A stretch of DNA of 64,000 nt from Nelumbo lutea (taxonomy: Eukaryota; Streptophyta; Magnoliopsida; Proteales; Nelumbonaceae). Of the stretch, positions 1-12,357 are shown piece by piece (within the stretch, counting starts at the first letter, position 1; each line of letters begins with the position of its first letter). The stretch lies in NCBI GenBank assembly GCA_022828595.1, contig JAKGHH010000002.1:69288383-69352382 (forward strand). Direction: 5' to 3'. The position numbers and the translations under genes were made by a program. Below the pieces are notes generated by a model. The model saw only the letters and a list, made by a program, of their open reading frames with translations. It did no database searches and was not told the origin of the DNA.

Positions 1-1786
1 GATTTTTCTCTTTCTACTAAGGTTGTCATATTTGGACCGGACATAATACCGTTTTGGTCATTGGGTCACGGGTTGAACACTTCAACCGTTCAGTCCGACT
101 CAAGAGTCAAGAGTCAAGAGTCAAGACTATGCTGCCAATGAACTCCCAAAATTCAGAACCGGATTCGACATCCGATCCTATACGGACATACAGTTATACA
201 TACATTCGATTGAAATCCAAAGTCCATAAAAAAAATCCAACGTCCATTAATAATTATATATATCTTTATATGTATAAAAATTATATAAAAATTATAATTA
301 ATAAATTTAATATTTTATATTTATATAAAAATATTTTTTTAATAGGTTGTATGTAAATTCTAAACTGTTTTATGACGATGTGATTATCACTTTTATTAGA
401 AAGGTGGTCCCACGTTTATGCATTCATTCAGGAATTTCTTCTCTTGCGTTCTCCTTTGGATTGGTTCTTTTGTTGGCTGCAGAAGTTATATACTTATACT
501 TTCCTGTTTTCATCATTTTTCTTTCTGAAAAGTTGTATCTGAGCTTCATTTTTTATTGAATTTATATACAAGTTTCTTGATTGAATTCTGTGTTAGAAAA
601 GAGTGCAAATTGTAGTTATAAGTAAATAGATGCAAAATTGGTATCTGGTTGAAATTTGCACTATAAATAAACAGAATCGAAGAAAAAAGGGTTTGACTAT
701 GATACTAGGAAGGCATGATGTTATATCTTTTGGGTATCATAGATTTTCTAAAATATTAATTCACTGTCACCAATCACCATGAGAAATGAAATGTTGACAA
801 ATTTTACTAAGTCCCTACGAGGAGATGTACACCAGCCGTCACCACGCCTCACGTATAGACGTATAGTCCCCGAAACAAAGGGCCCATATCCGGCAATGGG
901 ACCTACGAGTCCACTAAACATGAGTCATAGATGTGAACAACAATAAGTAACTATAACACAAACCAAATGGCTCTGTAAATGGATCGGATTCGATTGTAAA
1001 TTTAGTTTTTCTGATATTTGGATTTTTATTGTGACCTATTTATCAGATTTTGATACAAGGTGAACATGGGCCAGGCCAGACTAGGCTTCTACGTATACAG
1101 CTTTAAATGTACTATGCTTATCATAGCTTAGACAGAAAACCTAAGCCCAAGCCCGGAATTTTCTGGGCCGGGCTAGAGATGATTATCCCCACTTTGATGG
1201 GTCTCTCTCTAATAAAAATGAAATTTGAATTTATGGGTCTCTGATGAAAACATGATATCTAAGTTAACTTGGGACTCCAAGCTTGTTATTTCATGTTTGC
1301 GTGGAGAAATTCCACCACCATGGAGCATACGAAACATCATTGAAGACTGCACCGCTATGAAGACCCAGTTTGCGTTTGGTTTAAAGTACCGTCATGGCAT
1401 CATCTCTTCCGTGAGGCGAATCAAGCTGCTGATTGGCATGCCCAACAAGCCCAATTCTGTCTTACAACTCCTTAAGTTTTAATTTACAGGATCTCCCTCC
1501 TCTAGGTTTTATTTGGAATTGTGATTCGTGGGGACGTACTACACTACCCCCAGGCTTGTGTAACACCAATTGGATCTATCAAAAAAAATATCTAAATTAA
1601 TTTTATTAATCATAAAAAAATTAACTTTGTTATTGAACAATTGAACTTAATTAATATAAACTATTCACATGCGTACTAAAAATAAAGAATTCAGGTATTA
1701 ATCGAATTAAATTGGAGTGGATCCATATGCCCAATCCAAATTAAAGCCATGACTATGGCTTTTTAAGAAAGAAAGGAGTTAACATC
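1..1786. other. Unassigned AT-rich intergenic DNA
   Basis: I recognise no gene here. The short open frames are low-complexity and match no family I know. A 7-base unit (agtcaag) is repeated about four times near 101-127. The rest is AT-rich sequence, probably old transposon debris. Confidence 0.5.
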
Positions 1787-1789
1787 TTA

Positions 1790-2477
1790 GGTTATGTTTG
1801 GTTCACTGCTGGCCTCATTTTTTAATTTTTGCTCATTATAGGCAAGAATGGGCAAGAATGAATAATATTAGAGAGTTTGATTACAAAATTCTTACTATGT
1901 GTCACATTCTTTTTAGAACGAAAAATAAGCACCATAGCACAAAAATTAAGCAACATGTAGCAAGAAAAATAATCATGCCCCATCTTGCTCATTTTCATTC
2001 TTTGAGGAACTATACCTACAAAACTGCTACCATAGATATACTTTTGCAAAAGCACTTTTATAAAAGTACTTTTACATGAAAAAACTTTTACAAAATCACT
2101 TTTATAAAAGTAAATTCATGAAAAGTACTTTTGTAAAAGTAAAGTACTTTTACACTAAATCACTTTTATGAAAGTATTTTTATAATTATGAAAGCACTTT
2201 AATAAAAACACTATGAAAGCACTTTTATAAAAGTACTTTTATGAAAGCACTTAGGCTGGCGGTTTATGAATAAAGGCACAATTTTTTATTTTTATTTTTA
2301 TTTTGAAGAATGAAAACAAGCAACATAGGACACTTGTTAGTAATTCATTTTTAGGAAAAAAGTGTTTGGTTCATAGCAATATTTTCTCATTCTAACTATT
2401 TTAACCCATTCTTGTTCATTTTAAAATTTCATCTCAAGTAAGAATGAAAAAGAATGAGAATTGAACCAAACATAGCC
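1790..2477. mobile_element. Tourist-like (PIF/Harbinger) MITE
   Basis: The ends are inverted copies: GGTTATGTTTGGTTCA at the left and TGAACCAAACATAGCC (with one mismatch) at the right. A 3-bp duplication TTA flanks both sides (1787-1789 and 2478-2480). GG...CC termini with TTA/TAA targets are typical of PIF/Harbinger-derived Tourist elements. The centre (about 2040-2250) is a run of degenerate palindromic units of the type AAAGTACTTTTATAAAAGTGC, also seen at 7010-7400 and near 17160. No transposase is encoded, so it is non-autonomous. Confidence 0.8.
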
Positions 2478-2838
2478 TTAATATTTACTTAGCAATATTT
2501 TAAAATCTGACCTGGAGGCCAATCCATTTTTGCCTTGATCACCGGTAGAAAGCACTACTTTTTAGTAACAATTTCAGTGGATGATGAATTTTTTGTCAAT
2601 TAATTATAAGGCCTGTTCTAGTCTATAAACAATCAATTAATTAAAAGTAGTCCACTAACTCATGTAATTGGGATTCCCGTATACAATAAATAATTAAGGC
2701 TGTGTTAGCTTTGAAGTTTAATAGAAAATAAGAGAGAAACAGAAAATTGAAGGTAAGTTCTTAAGGAATTTTACAAAACAACTTTCACTTGACCTTCTGC
2801 TTCTATAATTATTTTCTATCAAACCATACATACCTTAA

Positions 2839-2963
2839 AGCTATGTTTGGTTTGAAGGAAAAGGTAGGGAAACATAGGATAACCTATACAAACCTTGTAT
2901 TTGTATAGGTTTCCCTATGTTTCCCTTCCTTTCCCTACTTTTTCCTTCAAACCAAACACAGCC
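2839..2963. mobile_element. Short foldback Tourist-like MITE
   Basis: This 125-bp element is almost entirely an inverted repeat: GCTATGTTTGGTTTGAAGGA on the left pairs with TCCTTCAAACCAAACACAGC on the right, and the middle (cctatacaaa...ttgtatagg) also pairs. TAA flanks both ends (2836-2838 and 2964-2966). The transcript would form a long hairpin. Confidence 0.8.
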
Positions 2964-2977
2964 TAAGAGACAACTAA

Positions 2978-3398
2978 GGGGCATTCTAGAACATGAATGT
3001 TTTCGGAATCACCACATCAGCAAGAAAAACAAAAAAAATGTTCCAGAACTCTGTTTTTGTTTTCAAAGGGAAAAACAAGCCGGTTTTGTTTCAAAAAACG
3101 ATACATGTTTTTGGAACTAATAAAATATTGGTTTTTAAAACAAAAAAGAAATCTTTTAGTATAGAAATTATATGATTTATGGAACATGATGTTGAATAAT
3201 TAGATGAAAATATATTTTTGAAACTAGATTCAAGAACATGTTTTTTGTTTTAGTTTTGAAAACAAAAAATACGCATATAACCAAAAACATGTTTTTTGTG
3301 TTTTTGTTTTAAGAAACAATATGTTTTCTAACAAGATGGTATTGATTTGTTTTTGCAACCGACAACAAGAAAAACAATTCACATTGTAGAACACCCCC
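2978..3398. mobile_element. Tourist-like MITE, TAA target
   Basis: The terminal inverted repeats are GGGGCATTCTAGAACATGAA and, at the other end, TTCACATTGTAGAACACCCCC, imperfect but clearly paired. TAA duplications flank the element (2975-2977, 3399-3401). The interior is rich in runs such as tttttgttttgaaaacaaaa. A partial relative is visible near 37970-38060. It sits 14 bases from the preceding MITE. Confidence 0.75.
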
Positions 3399-3401
3399 TA
3401 A

Positions 3402-4222
3402 ATTTACATGTAGCTAATTCCATGGGAACATGCTTTATTATGCATGTATAATAAAAATATTAGAAAAAAAAAAGAACATTGGGGCTATCTCCTATGAGCT
3501 ATTTTTAACATTCCAAGATATATAATTAGAGCCCAGGAAGGTATAATGATCATGGTTGAATGTGAAATTGCAAATGCACTAATAATATTAGGCCATCAAT
3601 TAATTAAAGATCTCAATAGGGGGTCATTACTTGGTGCAATAATAAAATCTTGAGTTGACAAGCATAAGAACACAACCACTTCATATTAAAAATAATGGAG
3701 GTTAGGTTCACCTCCCACAAAATGCCAAATAATTTGGACCAGCATTTAGTGATGACCTTTATAAGATCATCATCATCTATGTTTATGTTTAATGCCATAT
3801 CCATTGTTATGAGTTAAATCATTTCTTACTACTTCTCAACCCATCTACCCTAGCCATTTTATCCCCTTCAACTTTCAACAAATCACTTCTTTTTACTATG
3901 GTGTTGCTATAAAATTATCTAATTGCTATAAATATCTTATGAATAAATATCTAATTGCTATAAAATTATCATAAATATCTAGTTGCTATAAAATCATCAT
4001 TTACATAGAGATAAAAATGATTCACATTGAAGGAAGCATTGAAGCAAGGTTGTTGTTTTTCTGTTTTTTAGCTAATTGAAACAAGTAGTATGAGATATTA
4101 AAACGACCTTCCTGTACTATGACAATGAGTAAGATCCAGATATAGCTAGTAACATGACCTGTTCGATACACATTTTCACAACAAAGTTGAAATGGGTCAA
4201 CATTAATTTTAGAACGATAAAT
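3402..4222. other. Unassigned intergenic DNA
   Basis: No gene or element with clear ends is visible. Near 3900-4010 a phrase of the type attgctataaa-attatc is repeated three to four times in tandem. Confidence 0.5.
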
Positions 4223-4537
4223 TAGGGTTATCAACAGGGCGGGTCTGGGTCGGGCCTACGCAGACCTAGAACTGAATCGGATTTGATCGAGTTATAATTT
4301 TAGATGCAGAATCAAAGTGATTGGTTCTCGGGACAATCGGATCTGACCCGATAGACCTGATTATAATAAACCTACTAAAAATGTTATATATACAATATTA
4401 ATTTATTTAATATATTATACATTTAATATATACGAACTGGGTGGAACCAATTATGAATCATAGAATTCAGTTCAATATATTAGGAACTGGAATCGGTTCG
4501 GGTCTGCTGAGTCCAACCCAACCCATTGACAGCCCTA
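4223..4537. mobile_element. hAT-type MITE (TAGGG...CCCTA)
   Basis: The left end TAGGGTTATCAACAGGGC pairs with the right end CCATTGACAGCCCTA. The flanks are cgataaat and gataaaat, which fits an 8-bp duplication with small decay. Ends rich in GGGTC/GACCC motifs are common to this plant hAT MITE group, which recurs at 46242 and 47763. Confidence 0.7.
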
Positions 4538-4737
4538 GATAAAATGGAAAAGGAAAAAAAGAGAGCAAAAGAAAACCTATAAAGTTTGCAACATAGCAAA
4601 TCAACATTCTTTTTTATTCCTTCTCTTTATTCCATCTTTCTCACCTTAATTTTTCCATTCTTTTAATAGTTAGGCATACCACAATTAAAAACAATAATTT
4701 GGTCGAATTCAATCAACATTTGGCAGAAAACCATCAA

Positions 4738-5078
4738 GGCCTTGTTTGTTTGTAACAGTGCAGTTTACCTATGTAAGGGCACTTACCCATGCTCTTTTGA
4801 TTTTTATGATTATCAGATAAATAATAAAATGACATTTCTACCCACAAAAAAATAGTTTTAAAATTGGCAAAATGGTTCCATCATGTTCTTTAAAAATTTC
4901 TCCAGGTGAAAAAGTGATTTACCCACCTAGGAGATGGGTAGGTTTTACCTAGAAAAGTATGGATAACTTTACTATGGGGCCTGGTTAATGCAAATAAAAC
5001 ATGGGAAAGTTGGTCAATGAAAAAAAGTTATACATTGACCAACTTTTCCATGCACATTTACCTGCAAACGAACGAGCC
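4738..5078. mobile_element. MITE with GGCCTTGTTTG ends
   Basis: Inverted ends GGCCTTGTTTGTTTG and CAAACGAACGAGCC are flanked by CAA on both sides (4735-4737, 5079-5081). Internal phrases with 'ttaccca' and 'aggtaa' recur around 33800-33900, 48370-48600 and 53520-53820, so it belongs to a family with several partial copies in this window. Confidence 0.6.
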
Positions 5079-6043
5079 CAAGTGTCAAATGCTCCATTGG
5101 AAAGTCCAAAGCTATAGGGTTGTCAAAGGGCTGGTTCTATCCGACAGACCCAAACCATCCGAACCAAGTTTAACAGTTCTTGTTCCATGAGTTGTACCGA
5201 TGGGTTAGCACTGGTTCTTTTTTCTTTTTGTCTCAATTATTATCCGTTTGGGACCGGTTATATATATAACATTTTATATGTAATATTTCTAACCATATAT
5301 GTCCAAAATGGTCATTTTTGTTAGGTTGAAGGATAGTTTACCATTAGAATGGGTCTAATGGTCATTTCATTTTGATTTCCCATTTTGACATCTCAAGTCT
5401 CGAGGTGTCAATTCCCTAGGTCCCTAGCCAAAATAGCCTACCTTTCTTCCTCTTCAAGACTTAACCTAAACATTAAACTTTTCCATCTCTTCTCTGGTTC
5501 CCCCTTTCATTCAACTCAAACTCTCATCTCCCTTCTACTCTCTCTTCACTCAATCACTCTTAGCTCTCTTCACTCTCTAACCATCTTCAATCTTAAAGAT
5601 TCAAACATGGAAGTGGTGCCAATAGTGGAAGCAATGACGATAGCAATAGTAGCAGTGGTAGAAGATAGAAGTTAAAGCAACAACGACAATGGTAACCCAT
5701 GCCATTAAATATACACATGCCCAAGTTCGACTTTGAACCCAAGCTACCCAATTAAGCAAAAGCTCTTTGCTTCTCGAACACATTTTTTCTCCTCCTTGAT
5801 AATCTATAATCTCTTCAAATCTTAAATCTGTCTCTGGATTTTGAGTGAGGAAGCAATCCCATATGCTGATCATCTCCACTAGAAATCATTCCCTTCAAAA
5901 ATTCTAGTGGCAATATATGGATCAACTTGAACTCTCATTAGTTATTTCATTCTTAAAAGTGATCTTGGTCTATTACTAATGAGCCCAGGTTAAACATGGT
6001 TGCATGCTGACATATTGGTATTGATGTTTTCTTTCAACACATG
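5079..6043. other. Unassigned DNA, hAT-like end near 5115
   Basis: Near 5115 the sequence TAGGGTTGTCAAAGGGCTGG looks like one end of a hAT MITE, but I could not find the partner end. A 96-codon open frame at 5385-5675 matches no family I recognise and has a low-complexity serine/leucine composition, so I do not call a gene. Confidence 0.4.
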
Positions 6044-6493
6044 TAGAGATAGCAATTTGACCCATCCCCATTGGGCCCCACCCTGCCCCATCCTAATTGG
6101 GACTGGTTTTTTGACCACTGGTCGGGGTTTGAGAAAACTAAAACTTTGGCGGTCGAGGATAGGGCGGGGTTGGCACTTGTCCACCTCGCCCAACCCTGAC
6201 CTTGATTATACTATATATATATAATTGTTAACATATTGCTATTTTATATTATACAATATAAAATAGTTCTAGGTAGGTTTCAAAAATAAATAAAAAATAA
6301 ATAAATTTATAAGTATACAAGTATGAATGACCAAGGCAGGGTGAGGCAAATTTGGGGATCCCCATTCCCCGTAGGGACAGGGATGAGGTTAGGATTTTTA
6401 GCCCCATTGGGGTTTGGGGCAGGGCATTTGAGTTTGGAGACAGGGATGAGACAGGAAAAAACCAGCCCCCACCCCGCCTCGTTGCCATTCCTA
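6044..6493. mobile_element. hAT-type MITE with exact 8-bp duplication
   Basis: The left end TAGAGATAGCAATTTG pairs with the right end GTTGCCATTCCTA. The 8-bp duplication aacacatg is exact on both sides (6036-6043 and 6494-6501). The interior is unusually G/C-rich for this window (repeated ccccatcc / ggatgggg-like phrases), typical of this group. The open frames inside it are products of that composition. Confidence 0.85.
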
Positions 6494-6768
6494 AACACAT
6501 GTGAAAAGGGCAAATAGGGCTTTTAAAAATTTAAATGGGTCATGTGAAATCACATGTTAATGGTTCTTGAAATTTTACTAGTGGAGGGAATATTTAAGTC
6601 CAATGGAGTCAATACACAACTTGAAAGGTTTAGGGTATGTTTAAGATAGTTTCATAAAACCTCAAGGTATGTTTAAAGTTGTGTTTGGTATTGTTGTTGT
6701 TTCTACTTGAAAATTTTGGGTTGATCAATACAAATTAGTGAGAGATATCTAATATGTGTTGTCACATA

Positions 6769-7607
6769 TAGGGTTCAAATGGATTGGACCAAATCCATAC
6801 AAACCAAATCCAATCCAGTCTAAATAAAATGTAAATGGACCGGATTGGATCCAATCCAATCCAAATTGAATCAAAGACCAAAATAACATGAGAAATCCAG
6901 AAAATATATAAAAAAAAAACTATAATACCTGATGCAATCCAATCCAATCCAATTAAAATGCAAACGGATTGGACCATCCAATCTAAACCAAAGTGAATGA
7001 ATAAAAAGTGATTTAGTAAAAATACTTTTATAAAAATGCTTTTGTAAAAGTACTTTTATAAAAGTGCTTTAGTAGAAATACTTTTATAAAAGTGCTTTTA
7101 TTATAAAAGTATCATAAAAAGTGCTTTCATAAAAGTGTTTTTGTGTAAAGTACTTTTATAAAAGTGGTTTTGTAAAAGTACTATACTTTCATAAAATTAA
7201 TAAAAGTGTTTTCGTGTAAAAGTGCTTTCATATAAAAGTACTTTTATAAATGTGCTTTCATATAAAAGTACTTTTATAAAAGTGCTTTCATATAAAAGTA
7301 CTTTTACAAAAGTGCTTTCATATAAAAGTATTTTTATAAAAGTGCTTTTGTGAAAGTGTTTTCATAAAATTACTTTCATAAAAGTGTTTTTATGCAGACT
7401 TCAACTTTAGTCAGTTTCAAATTGGACAAAGGTTTGGCCACATTATCGAATTATTGAATTTGGTTTAGGTTCGATTCAAACTGATAATATGGACCAATTT
7501 ATTTTAGATTGGCTCAATCCAATAATTATAATGAACCATCCAAATTCGATTTGATAAGGTTTGGATAAGATCGACTCTAATCCAAAACCAGTCCATTGAC
7601 ACCCCTA
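6769..7607. mobile_element. hAT-type MITE with internal AAGTACTTTT repeat
   Basis: The left end TAGGGTTCAAATGGATTGG and right end CCATTGACACCCCTA are roughly inverted. The flanks share 'tcacat', but a clean 8-bp duplication cannot be fixed. The middle (7010-7400) is a run of about 20-bp units alternating 'aaaagtactttta' and 'taaaagtgctttt', each partly self-complementary. An inverted relative of one end is found near 17000-17220. Confidence 0.6.
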
Positions 7608-8303
7608 ATCACATCACATGTGAAATAATTTCAGCTAGAAAGATCAGACTTCACCTCCTAGAGTAAGCAAGAAACACCAATTTAATGTTTCTAGAAACAA
7701 CATATAAGGTATTTATGCCCATTTCAAGCATAAATTGTCTCAAATAACAATTGTATGCCAATTTATATCGATCAACCCTACAACAATGGTACCAAAGACA
7801 ACTTAAGTCTTTTACCCTAAGATTAGCACACAAAAGTAGAACCAGCATAATGTAGGACTTTGACAAGGTAACCTAAATGTTTTAATGGTAGTAGAACCAA
7901 AACCTAGTTAGGTTGACTGATGCTGACCAAACAGATCTCAACTCCATATGAATGCAGGTTTGTTCAAACAATGGGCAAATTTGGAGTTTTTGCCTCAGCT
8001 TTTCCTTGGAACTGTGTATGGTAATAAGTGGATAACTAAAATAGAGGAAGAATAATGCAGATAGAGAAGGCACATGCTTAAAAACTCAAAAGAATTTATA
8101 CCTAGGACCGATCTTTCCCAAAAAGGAGCTTAAATGGCATTGAATGGTCGATGAACTTTTGTAAGTGTTCAGTTCCTATTCTTATAAATTACCATTTTAA
8201 CACATGTATAAGATCCAGGGAAAGGAGAATATGAATTTCATCAAAGTCCAGCCTTCACTCCTAATCCATATATAAATCAGCTCCTTAATTGTCAAAGTTA
8301 ATC
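7608..8303. other. Unassigned intergenic DNA
   Basis: No recognisable coding sequence or terminal repeats. Short open frames on the minus strand have no family resemblance that I can see. Confidence 0.45.
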
Positions 8304-8448
8304 ATCAAATTGCACGTAAGTTCACATCTGTAACTATATCTTAATGAGAGTCAACTTTGGTGTGAGTGCATTTTATGCTCCATCTCACCATTTTCTTCTC
8401 TTTCTGGTGTGAGTGCATTTTATGCTCCATCTCACACACTTTTCTTCT

Positions 8449-8488
<40 letters not shown>

Positions 8489-8978
8489 GGTGTAAGTGCA
8501 TCTTATGCTCCATCTCACACTAGTCACATGCTTGAGGTAGATGACAAGACTCATGTTCTGAGCTGCTAGTTTTACTATTCAACTCAAAATAGCGGAGTCA
8601 ATTTGGGCTTTTGTCCTTCTTTGCAATTATTGAACCTCATGAATCAGCACTTCAGATGTGCACTAGCTCTCTTGACCATTAACCATGAAATCAAGAGCTT
8701 CCATACACATGAAAATAGCTAGGGCTAGTCATGCTGAAAGGCATATTCAGCTCTCATTTTCTTATGCATATATCAAATTGGGTCATTCACAAGAATAAAA
8801 ACTTAACAAGTACATCGGTTTCCCTCAACTCATTGAATTCCTCCTTAAAAATCACCAAATAAATAACAACGAATCTTGAGGGGTACCAGTCTTCTTGGTT
8901 ATGTCATTGCCTGCATATGTATGTATTGGGGTGAATGAGGTGCATGATTCCAGCCCCCACACCCTAGCCTCAGGCTCA
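8304..8978 (-). mobile_element. Truncated Athila-like LTR (minus strand)
   Basis: This block is a direct repeat of 13740-14464: it has the same order of phrases, including the tandem 'gtgagtgcattttatgctcc' boxes, a CT-run and the 'ggtaccagtcttcttgg' stretch. Read on the minus strand it begins TGAGCCTGAGG directly after a purine-rich tract (8979-8991), so it is the 5' part of a 3' LTR. Similarity to the other copy stops at about 8304, so the rest of the LTR is missing. Confidence 0.7.
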
Positions 8979-8991
8979 CTCCCCCACACTT
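8979..8991 (-). other. Polypurine tract of minus-strand retroelement
   Basis: On the minus strand this reads AAGTGTGGGGGAG immediately before the LTR start TGAGCC. A G/A-rich tract abutting a TG is the expected plus-strand primer for a 3' LTR. A nearly identical tract lies at 14465-14477. Confidence 0.65.
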
Positions 8992-11900
8992 AAGATGGAC
9001 ATTGTCCTCAATGTTCATAGTTTTAGGGAATCACAATAAAACCAACAAGAGCAATATCAAGTAAAGAGAATGGTGAATAGAAGACTCCCTGGATAATAAA
9101 ATTGATACTTTGTTGGGAAGCCTCTTCTTGCTAGAAAGGAATTCAAACTTGAGAGGTTAGGAGCTTTGTTCTAAATAATCCGAGCCAAGCAAAAAAAAAG
9201 AGACTATTATACACAATCCAAAAGAATGTAAATAATTTAACCAATCAGTAATCCTAATCTAGCAGCAATTTACAAGGTAAAGACTGATATACAACATAAA
9301 TTTACAAGGCCAAGAAGTCTGAATTTTATCTAACAAGAAAAATTTCAAGAACAAGATCAAAAGCCAAATATAAATATGTCTTGGAATCTGATATGCAAGT
9401 GATATACAAGTGATTTACAAGATTAAAATTAACCTAGTAGTCTAAGAGTTCTGATGTATACAGATATGTATACAAGATTAAAACTGAAAGCAACAACTAC
9501 CAGATGTTAGGACAGTGGATCTGAAAAAAAAATGTTGCACTCAAGGATACATCAATTAGGGCTGGGATCAGATCTGTTATACTATAGAATTGATATCAGA
9601 TTTGAGCTGAAATCTTAAAATATATGAAGAGGACCTGAAATAAACTGTAACCAAACCTGAGTTAGGCTTGGTTTAAGGGTTTTAAGCTCTGTAATTGAAG
9701 TCCAAACCTGCATAGCTCATGCATATCAAACAATTGCTAAGACCTAAAATCAGGTCTGCAATGTCTGGTATTGTTAACTACTGCAATTCAGATATGATGT
9801 TAGCAGTTTTATAGAACAAAACACAGTCCAAATATAATTCAGATCGGATCTCATATTAGTCCAAATTAGAAAATAGAACTGACAAACAAAAACTTTAAAT
9901 TTAGTAATGGACAACCAAGCCTGTGTCGCTCATATTAAGTGATTGCAGAAACCTGAGATTAGGTCTGCAACTTTATACTGTAAGCAGCCTTGATTCAGAT
10001 ATGAATGCCAACACATTACAATAAAAAATATGAAGCTTTTTCTGGACCTTTCAGGCCTCACAAACATCAGTCCCAACCAATCAAAGCATCAGTCCTCAAA
10101 AATTTCAGGTTGGGTGCAAGTGATCTGAAATAAAACATCAGTCCACCGAGATTTCAGATCTCATACTGACTCAGATTCTCATGTACTTCAGATCTGATTT
10201 TACCATTCATGGCCCACATTTTCATCAATGAGGCAAGTCTGATGCATCAAATTGTGAATTGGGTGCTGTTACTACCCGAATTCACATCAGAATAGAGTGG
10301 GTTCAGGTCTGATTTTATACGAACTCAGATCTGAACCCAAATGTATTCAGACCTGCAACCGACTGAGCTCATATCTGAATTCAAATATAAGTTTACATAA
10401 AAATTTCTTTCATCATTTGCTACATTTTCAACCATGAGACAAGTCTGATGTATCAAAATATCAGTCAAAATTGAGTAGGTTCAGGTTTGAACCTAGCAGA
10501 ATGCAGACCTGCAATCAGCAGAATTCAGATTTGAACCCAAGTCTGAGTTCAGATATTCACATGTCATTCTTTCATTCATTTTTTCTTTTTCTTTTCTTTT
10601 TCTCTATATATTTTTAGAATGGAAGAAAGCTAAAACAGAATATAGCAAAGCAACCAAAATCTTTTTGGATGAGTATAGGCCCGATTGCTTAGTGCAATTC
10701 AGATCTGAACTCATTTTGAGATTTATAATTTTTTTTCTTTTTGGAGATAATAAAACCAAAAGAATAAGAGAAATTAGATCTACATAAGCTACATTAAAAC
10801 TAAAACTAAGGATGGAACAATCAAATATGAAGAGTAGAAACATGGCTCCATCAATGCAGCCCTTGATATACACTTATTGGAATGTAGTACACATGGCTGC
10901 ATACATCCACTCAGATCTGCTAAACTGTAGGCTGCTATCAGACCTGGATTCTTAAGGTATATTTAGAGGGCCTAAAATGAGTTGTAACCAGACCTGAGCC
11001 AGGTTTGGGTTCAAGTTTGTAAGCTATGCAAGTGTATGGCTTCATAATCTTGAAGACTTTTATGACCTGAAATCAGGTCTGATATGCATATGACCTATAT
11101 AATCTGCTGCTATTCGGATTGAAAGCAGTTCAATTCACATTTAACTCAGCCAATTTCTTGGTTCAAACTTCTTATAAATCCATACAAATGCCCATAAGCC
11201 AACATCATCCAAATCAACCCATAGCTTTCAAGTATATGAAAAACAAACCATTCATTCCATCCAACTTTTGAATTCAGGTCTACTGTATTGCTACTACTGC
11301 AGGTTGTAGAGTAGAATTGAATCTAAATTTTTAGACATTTTGTTCATTCACATCCGAAATCAAAGCTAGCAATTTTGAAAAATTGCAAGGAACATCCACA
11401 ATTTCAAATTAATATTGCTAATTCTAATAGAAACATGTCCTCAAACCTGTGCTGATACAGGTCTGCGGTAGCAGGTAGCAACACCACTACAGGTATGAAA
11501 TTTAATAGAACAACTTTTGGAAGTGTTGATTTTCATTAGATCTCTGAAGCATCAAAATTCTCAATCCAAACATACATTCCTTCAGCTAAATTAGCTCGGT
11601 TACTAGTGGATAGAGCAGAGAACTAGTTTATCAAAAATCACAAAGTATACCCTGCATCAACTCTGTTCTCAACTGCAGTTCAGATCTGTATCATTTCAGA
11701 TCTGAATTGCTTCAGTCATTGCTACCAAATTGCTTTTGAGGAATAACAGAAGTGTCATAGGGTGAATTGGTGTAGTTATGACACCCAATTCACCTCAAAT
11801 TTGCATCAGTTCAAATCTGTAGAGGAACTCAGATCTGAACTGTTGCAGGTCTGCAATAGCAGAACTCAGATCTGAGTTATGATCCGAATTCTCAATTGCC

Positions 11901-12320
11901 CATATTTTGCTCATATGATCTCCCTTTTTTTCATTTTCTTTTTTTTTTTCTTTTTGTAATGGAAAATTAAAAGGCTAAAACGCAACTAAATCTTTTCGGC
12001 TGAGTGCTGCAGGTCTGAGTACTGAATGCAACTCAGATCTGCAACACTCATGTTTTATAAATTTTGTTTTCTCTTTTTTTTTTCTTTTTGAAGATAACAA
12101 CTCCAAAATTGAAAGGAAATCATATCTACTTCTATAAAAATAAAGCTGAAACAAATGAATGAATTAATCTAATAAAGAAAGAAGAAACATAGCTAAATCA
12201 ATACAGCTGTTGCATCCAAGGCTAAAATGTAAAATGAAGCATTGAAAACCATCTATGAATGCAATGCTGAATGAAACCAGATTAAGAATGCCCGATGTTT
12301 TCTAATATTGCATCCATAAA
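8992..12320 (-). mobile_element. Non-coding interior of Athila-like element
   Basis: This lies between a primer-binding-site-like sequence (12321-12338) and a polypurine tract (8979-8991), so on the minus strand it is the interior of a retroelement. I see no gag or pol domain in any frame. It is rich in cagatctga / aggtctga words. It looks like a decayed or never-coding, non-autonomous interior. Confidence 0.55.
9560..12220. repeat. Diverged tandem duplication, about 1.33 kb unit
   Basis: Two copies lie head to tail at an offset of about 1.33 kb. Matching landmarks are 'gtaaccaaacctgagttagg' (about 9650) against 'gtaaccagacctgagccagg' (about 10980), and the T-rich block followed by 'aatggaagaaagctaaaac' (about 10618) against 'aatggaaaattaaaaggctaaaac' (about 11958). 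The copies are clearly diverged. The array makes up most of the interior of the retroelement. Confidence 0.65.
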
Positions 12321-12338
12321 TCCTCGGCAATGGCATCA
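12321..12338 (-). other. Degenerate tRNA-Asp-type primer binding site
   Basis: On the minus strand this reads TGATGCCATTGCCGAGGA. The form common in plant Athila-type elements, complementary to the 3' end of tRNA-Asp, is TGGCGCCGTTGCCGGGGA, so there are four mismatches, all of transition type. It follows the LTR end near 12358 after 'catcaagttttt', the usual context. Confidence 0.6.
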
Positions 12339-12357
12339 AAAACTTGATGTGACTCAT

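Noticed and set aside
6249..6517. Overlapping open frames on both strands
   Set aside because: They lie within the G/C-rich interior of the hAT MITE at 6044-6493 and only reflect its composition.
8366..8569. Leucine/serine-rich open frame
   Set aside because: It is produced by the CT microsatellite and repeated boxes of an LTR.
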